A DNA stretch of 64,000 nucleotides from Hymenobacter nitidus. GTDB lineage: Bacteria > Bacteroidota > Bacteroidia > Cytophagales > Hymenobacteraceae. This document shows, in pieces, positions 62,621-64,000 of the stretch. The notes beneath the pieces were generated by a model. It did not search any database. It saw only the letters and a program-made list of their open reading frames with translations, and was not told the origin of the DNA. Made by a program: the position numbers and the translations under genes. Each line of letters opens with the position of its first letter. Positions within the stretch are counted from its first letter, which is position 1. Location: NCBI RefSeq assembly GCF_020447315.1, contig NZ_JAJADQ010000008.1, positions 124,001-188,000 on the forward strand, read 5' to 3'.

Positions 62621-64000
62621 ATGTCCACTGCTGAATCCCTTGTAGCGGCCACGGCCGCCCTTAGCAAAGAAGAATTGCTCCGCGACTACCGCCTGGGCTG
62701 GGAAAGCCGGCATGCTTCCCTGGCCGGCCGCAAGGAAGTATTTATGGGCAAGGCCAAGTTCGGTATCTTCGGCGACGGCAAAGAGCTGCCCCAGCTGGCC
62801 ATGGCCCGCGCCTTTCAGCCCGGCGACTTCCGCTCGGGCTACTACCGCGACCAAACCTTCATGCTGGCCGCCGGCGAGCTGACCCTGCAGCAGTACTTCG
62901 CCCAGCTCTACGCCACCCCCGATGCCGAAGCCGAGCCTGCCACCGCCGGCCGCGCCATGAACGGCCACTTCGCCACCCGCCTGCTCGATGAGGACGGCAA
63001 CTTCAAGAACCTGGCCGAGCTGAAGAACTCCTCGGCCGATATTTCGCCCACCGCCGGCCAGATGCCCCGCCTCGTGGGCCTGGCCTATGCCTCCAAGCTC
63101 TACCGCCAAAACCCCGAGCTGCACGAGCTGACGCAGTTTTCGGTGAACGGCAACGAAGTAGCTTTCGGCACCATCGGCAACGCCAGTACCTCGGAAGGCA
63201 TGTTCTTCGAGGCCATCAATGCGGCCGGCGTACTCCAGATTCCGATGCTGATTTCGGTGTGGGACGACCACTACGGCATCTCCGTTCCCGCCGAATACCA
63301 GACCACCAAGCAGAGCATCAGCGAGATTCTGGCCGGCTTCCAGCGCAACGCGCCCGGCGAGCAGGGCTTCGAAATCTTCGTGGTCAAAGGCTGGGACTAC
63401 CCGGCCCTGGTCGATACCTACCAGCGGGCCGCCGAGGTGTGCCGCCGCGAGCATGTGCCCGTGCTGATTCACGTGACGGAAGTAACCCAGCCCCAGGGCC
63501 ATTCCACCTCCGGCTCGCACGAGCGCTACAAGAGCAAGGAGCGCCTGAGCTGGGAGGAAGAGCACGACTGCCTGCGCAAAATGCGGGAGTGGGTGCTCAG
63601 CGAAGGCTACGCCACGGCCGAAGAGCTCGACCAGATTGAGAACGAAGCCAAAGACCTGGTGAAAAAGGCCCGCGTGGCCGCCTGGGATGCCTTCTTCAAC
63701 CCCATCAAGCAGGACCGCGACGAAGCCGTGGCACTGCTGGAAAAGCTGGTAGCCGAAACCGGGGAGGAAAACGCCCTGCACGAGATGGTGGAGCTGCTGC
63801 GCCACAACCCGACGCCCATTCGGGCCGACATTGTGCGCACGGTGAAGCGGGCCTTGCGCTTCGTGCGCGACAAGCGCCGCAGCGCCGCCCGCCAGGAACT
63901 GAAAGACTATCTGGAGCAGGCTCTGGCCGAAAACGCCGACCGGTATAACTCCTACCTGTTCAGCCAGAGCGAGCAGGCCGCGTTGAATATCGAAGTCGTG
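62621..64000 (+). CDS. 2-oxoacid dehydrogenase E1, fused alpha/beta form (partial, runs off window)
   Basis: 460 codons are open to the window edge with no stop. The N-terminal ThDP E1-alpha domain is visible: GKAKFGIFGDGKELPQLAMA, FRSGYYRDQTFMLA, SVNGNEVAFGTIGNASTSEG, WDDHYGISVP and VTEVTQPQGHSTSGSHERY. The sequence continues past the usual E1-alpha end (LRHNPTPIRADIVRTVKRAL) toward what should be the beta domain. Bacteroidota commonly carry such a fused E1 of about 650-820 residues for branched-chain or other 2-oxoacids. It decarboxylates the acid and passes the acyl group to E2. Substrate not determinable from this part. Confidence 0.9.
   Translation, partial: MSTAESLVAATAALSKEELLRDYRLGWESRHASLAGRKEVFMGKAKFGIFGDGKELPQLAMARAFQPGDFRSGYYRDQTFMLAAGELTLQQYFAQLYATPDAEAEPATAGRAMNGHFATRLLDEDGNFKNLAELKNSSADISPTAGQMPRLVGLAYASKLYRQNPELHELTQFSVNGNEVAFGTIGNASTSEGMFFEAINAAGVLQIPMLISVWDDHYGISVPAEYQTTKQSISEILAGFQRNAPGEQGFEIFVVKGWDYPALVDTYQRAAEVCRREHVPVLIHVTEVTQPQGHSTSGSHERYKSKERLSWEEEHDCLRKMREWVLSEGYATAEELDQIENEAKDLVKKARVAAWDAFFNPIKQDRDEAVALLEKLVAETGEENALHEMVELLRHNPTPIRADIVRTVKRALRFVRDKRRSAARQELKDYLEQALAENADRYNSYLFSQSEQAALNIEVV

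Overview
The window is a GC-rich stretch of a Bacteroidota chromosome, most likely a Hymenobacter-type member of the Cytophagales. The signs are a SusC/SusD outer-membrane pair, type IX secretion (T9SS) sorting tails on two glycosidases, TAnnTTTG-type -7 boxes, few Shine-Dalgarno sequences, short-form AMP nucleosidase, UMF1-family and DUF1573 proteins, and a fused E1 2-oxoacid dehydrogenase. The genus is an inference from gene style, not from a marker gene.

Region 1 (141-3254) is a large hybrid histidine kinase. Region 2 (about 3.5-36.7 kb) is an L-arabinan/L-arabinoside utilisation locus. It holds SusC/SusD for glycan capture, seven GH43 enzymes, a GH51 arabinofuranosidase, a GH27 and a GH127 enzyme for alternative arabinoside linkages, and a GH5-like clan-A hydrolase. 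It also holds aldose epimerase, a sodium/sugar symporter, araB-araD-araA, and a divergently placed transketolase. A LacI-family regulator (31701-32807) sits among them. Seven copies of one 14-bp palindrome (consensus CACAAWCGATTGTG) lie only in promoter-position gaps of this locus: two before susC, and one each before the epimerase, araA, transketolase, GH51 and the regulator itself. Together these make a self-contained regulon: extracellular and periplasmic enzymes release arabinose, the symporter imports it, AraA/B/D convert it to xylulose-5-phosphate, and transketolase feeds that into central metabolism.

Region 3 (37-40.5 kb) has an NCS1 nucleobase-type permease, then about 1.4 kb of AT-richer DNA without convincing genes but with several hairpins, and a small DUF551 gene. 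Region 4 (40.5-46.8 kb) encodes a Tat-exported PaoABC-like molybdenum aldehyde oxidoreductase with XdhC and MocA-type maturation proteins. Region 5 (47-64 kb) is mostly housekeeping or signalling: an HU-like protein, a lipoprotein with photosystem/sialidase-like repeats, a UMF1 transporter, DinB, a YtcJ-like amidohydrolase, AMP nucleosidase, an orphan HsdR N-terminal domain, a PAS kinase/response-regulator pair, an LTA-synthase-like sulfatase, alanine dehydrogenase, a DUF1573 protein and the start of a fused E1 dehydrogenase that runs off the window.

Many gene ends carry long palindromic intergenic elements of several unrelated families (12.8, 17.0, 36.8, 41.2, 44.8, 46.8, 51.3 and 54.5 kb). 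I found no rRNA, tRNA, CRISPR array, transposase or prophage.
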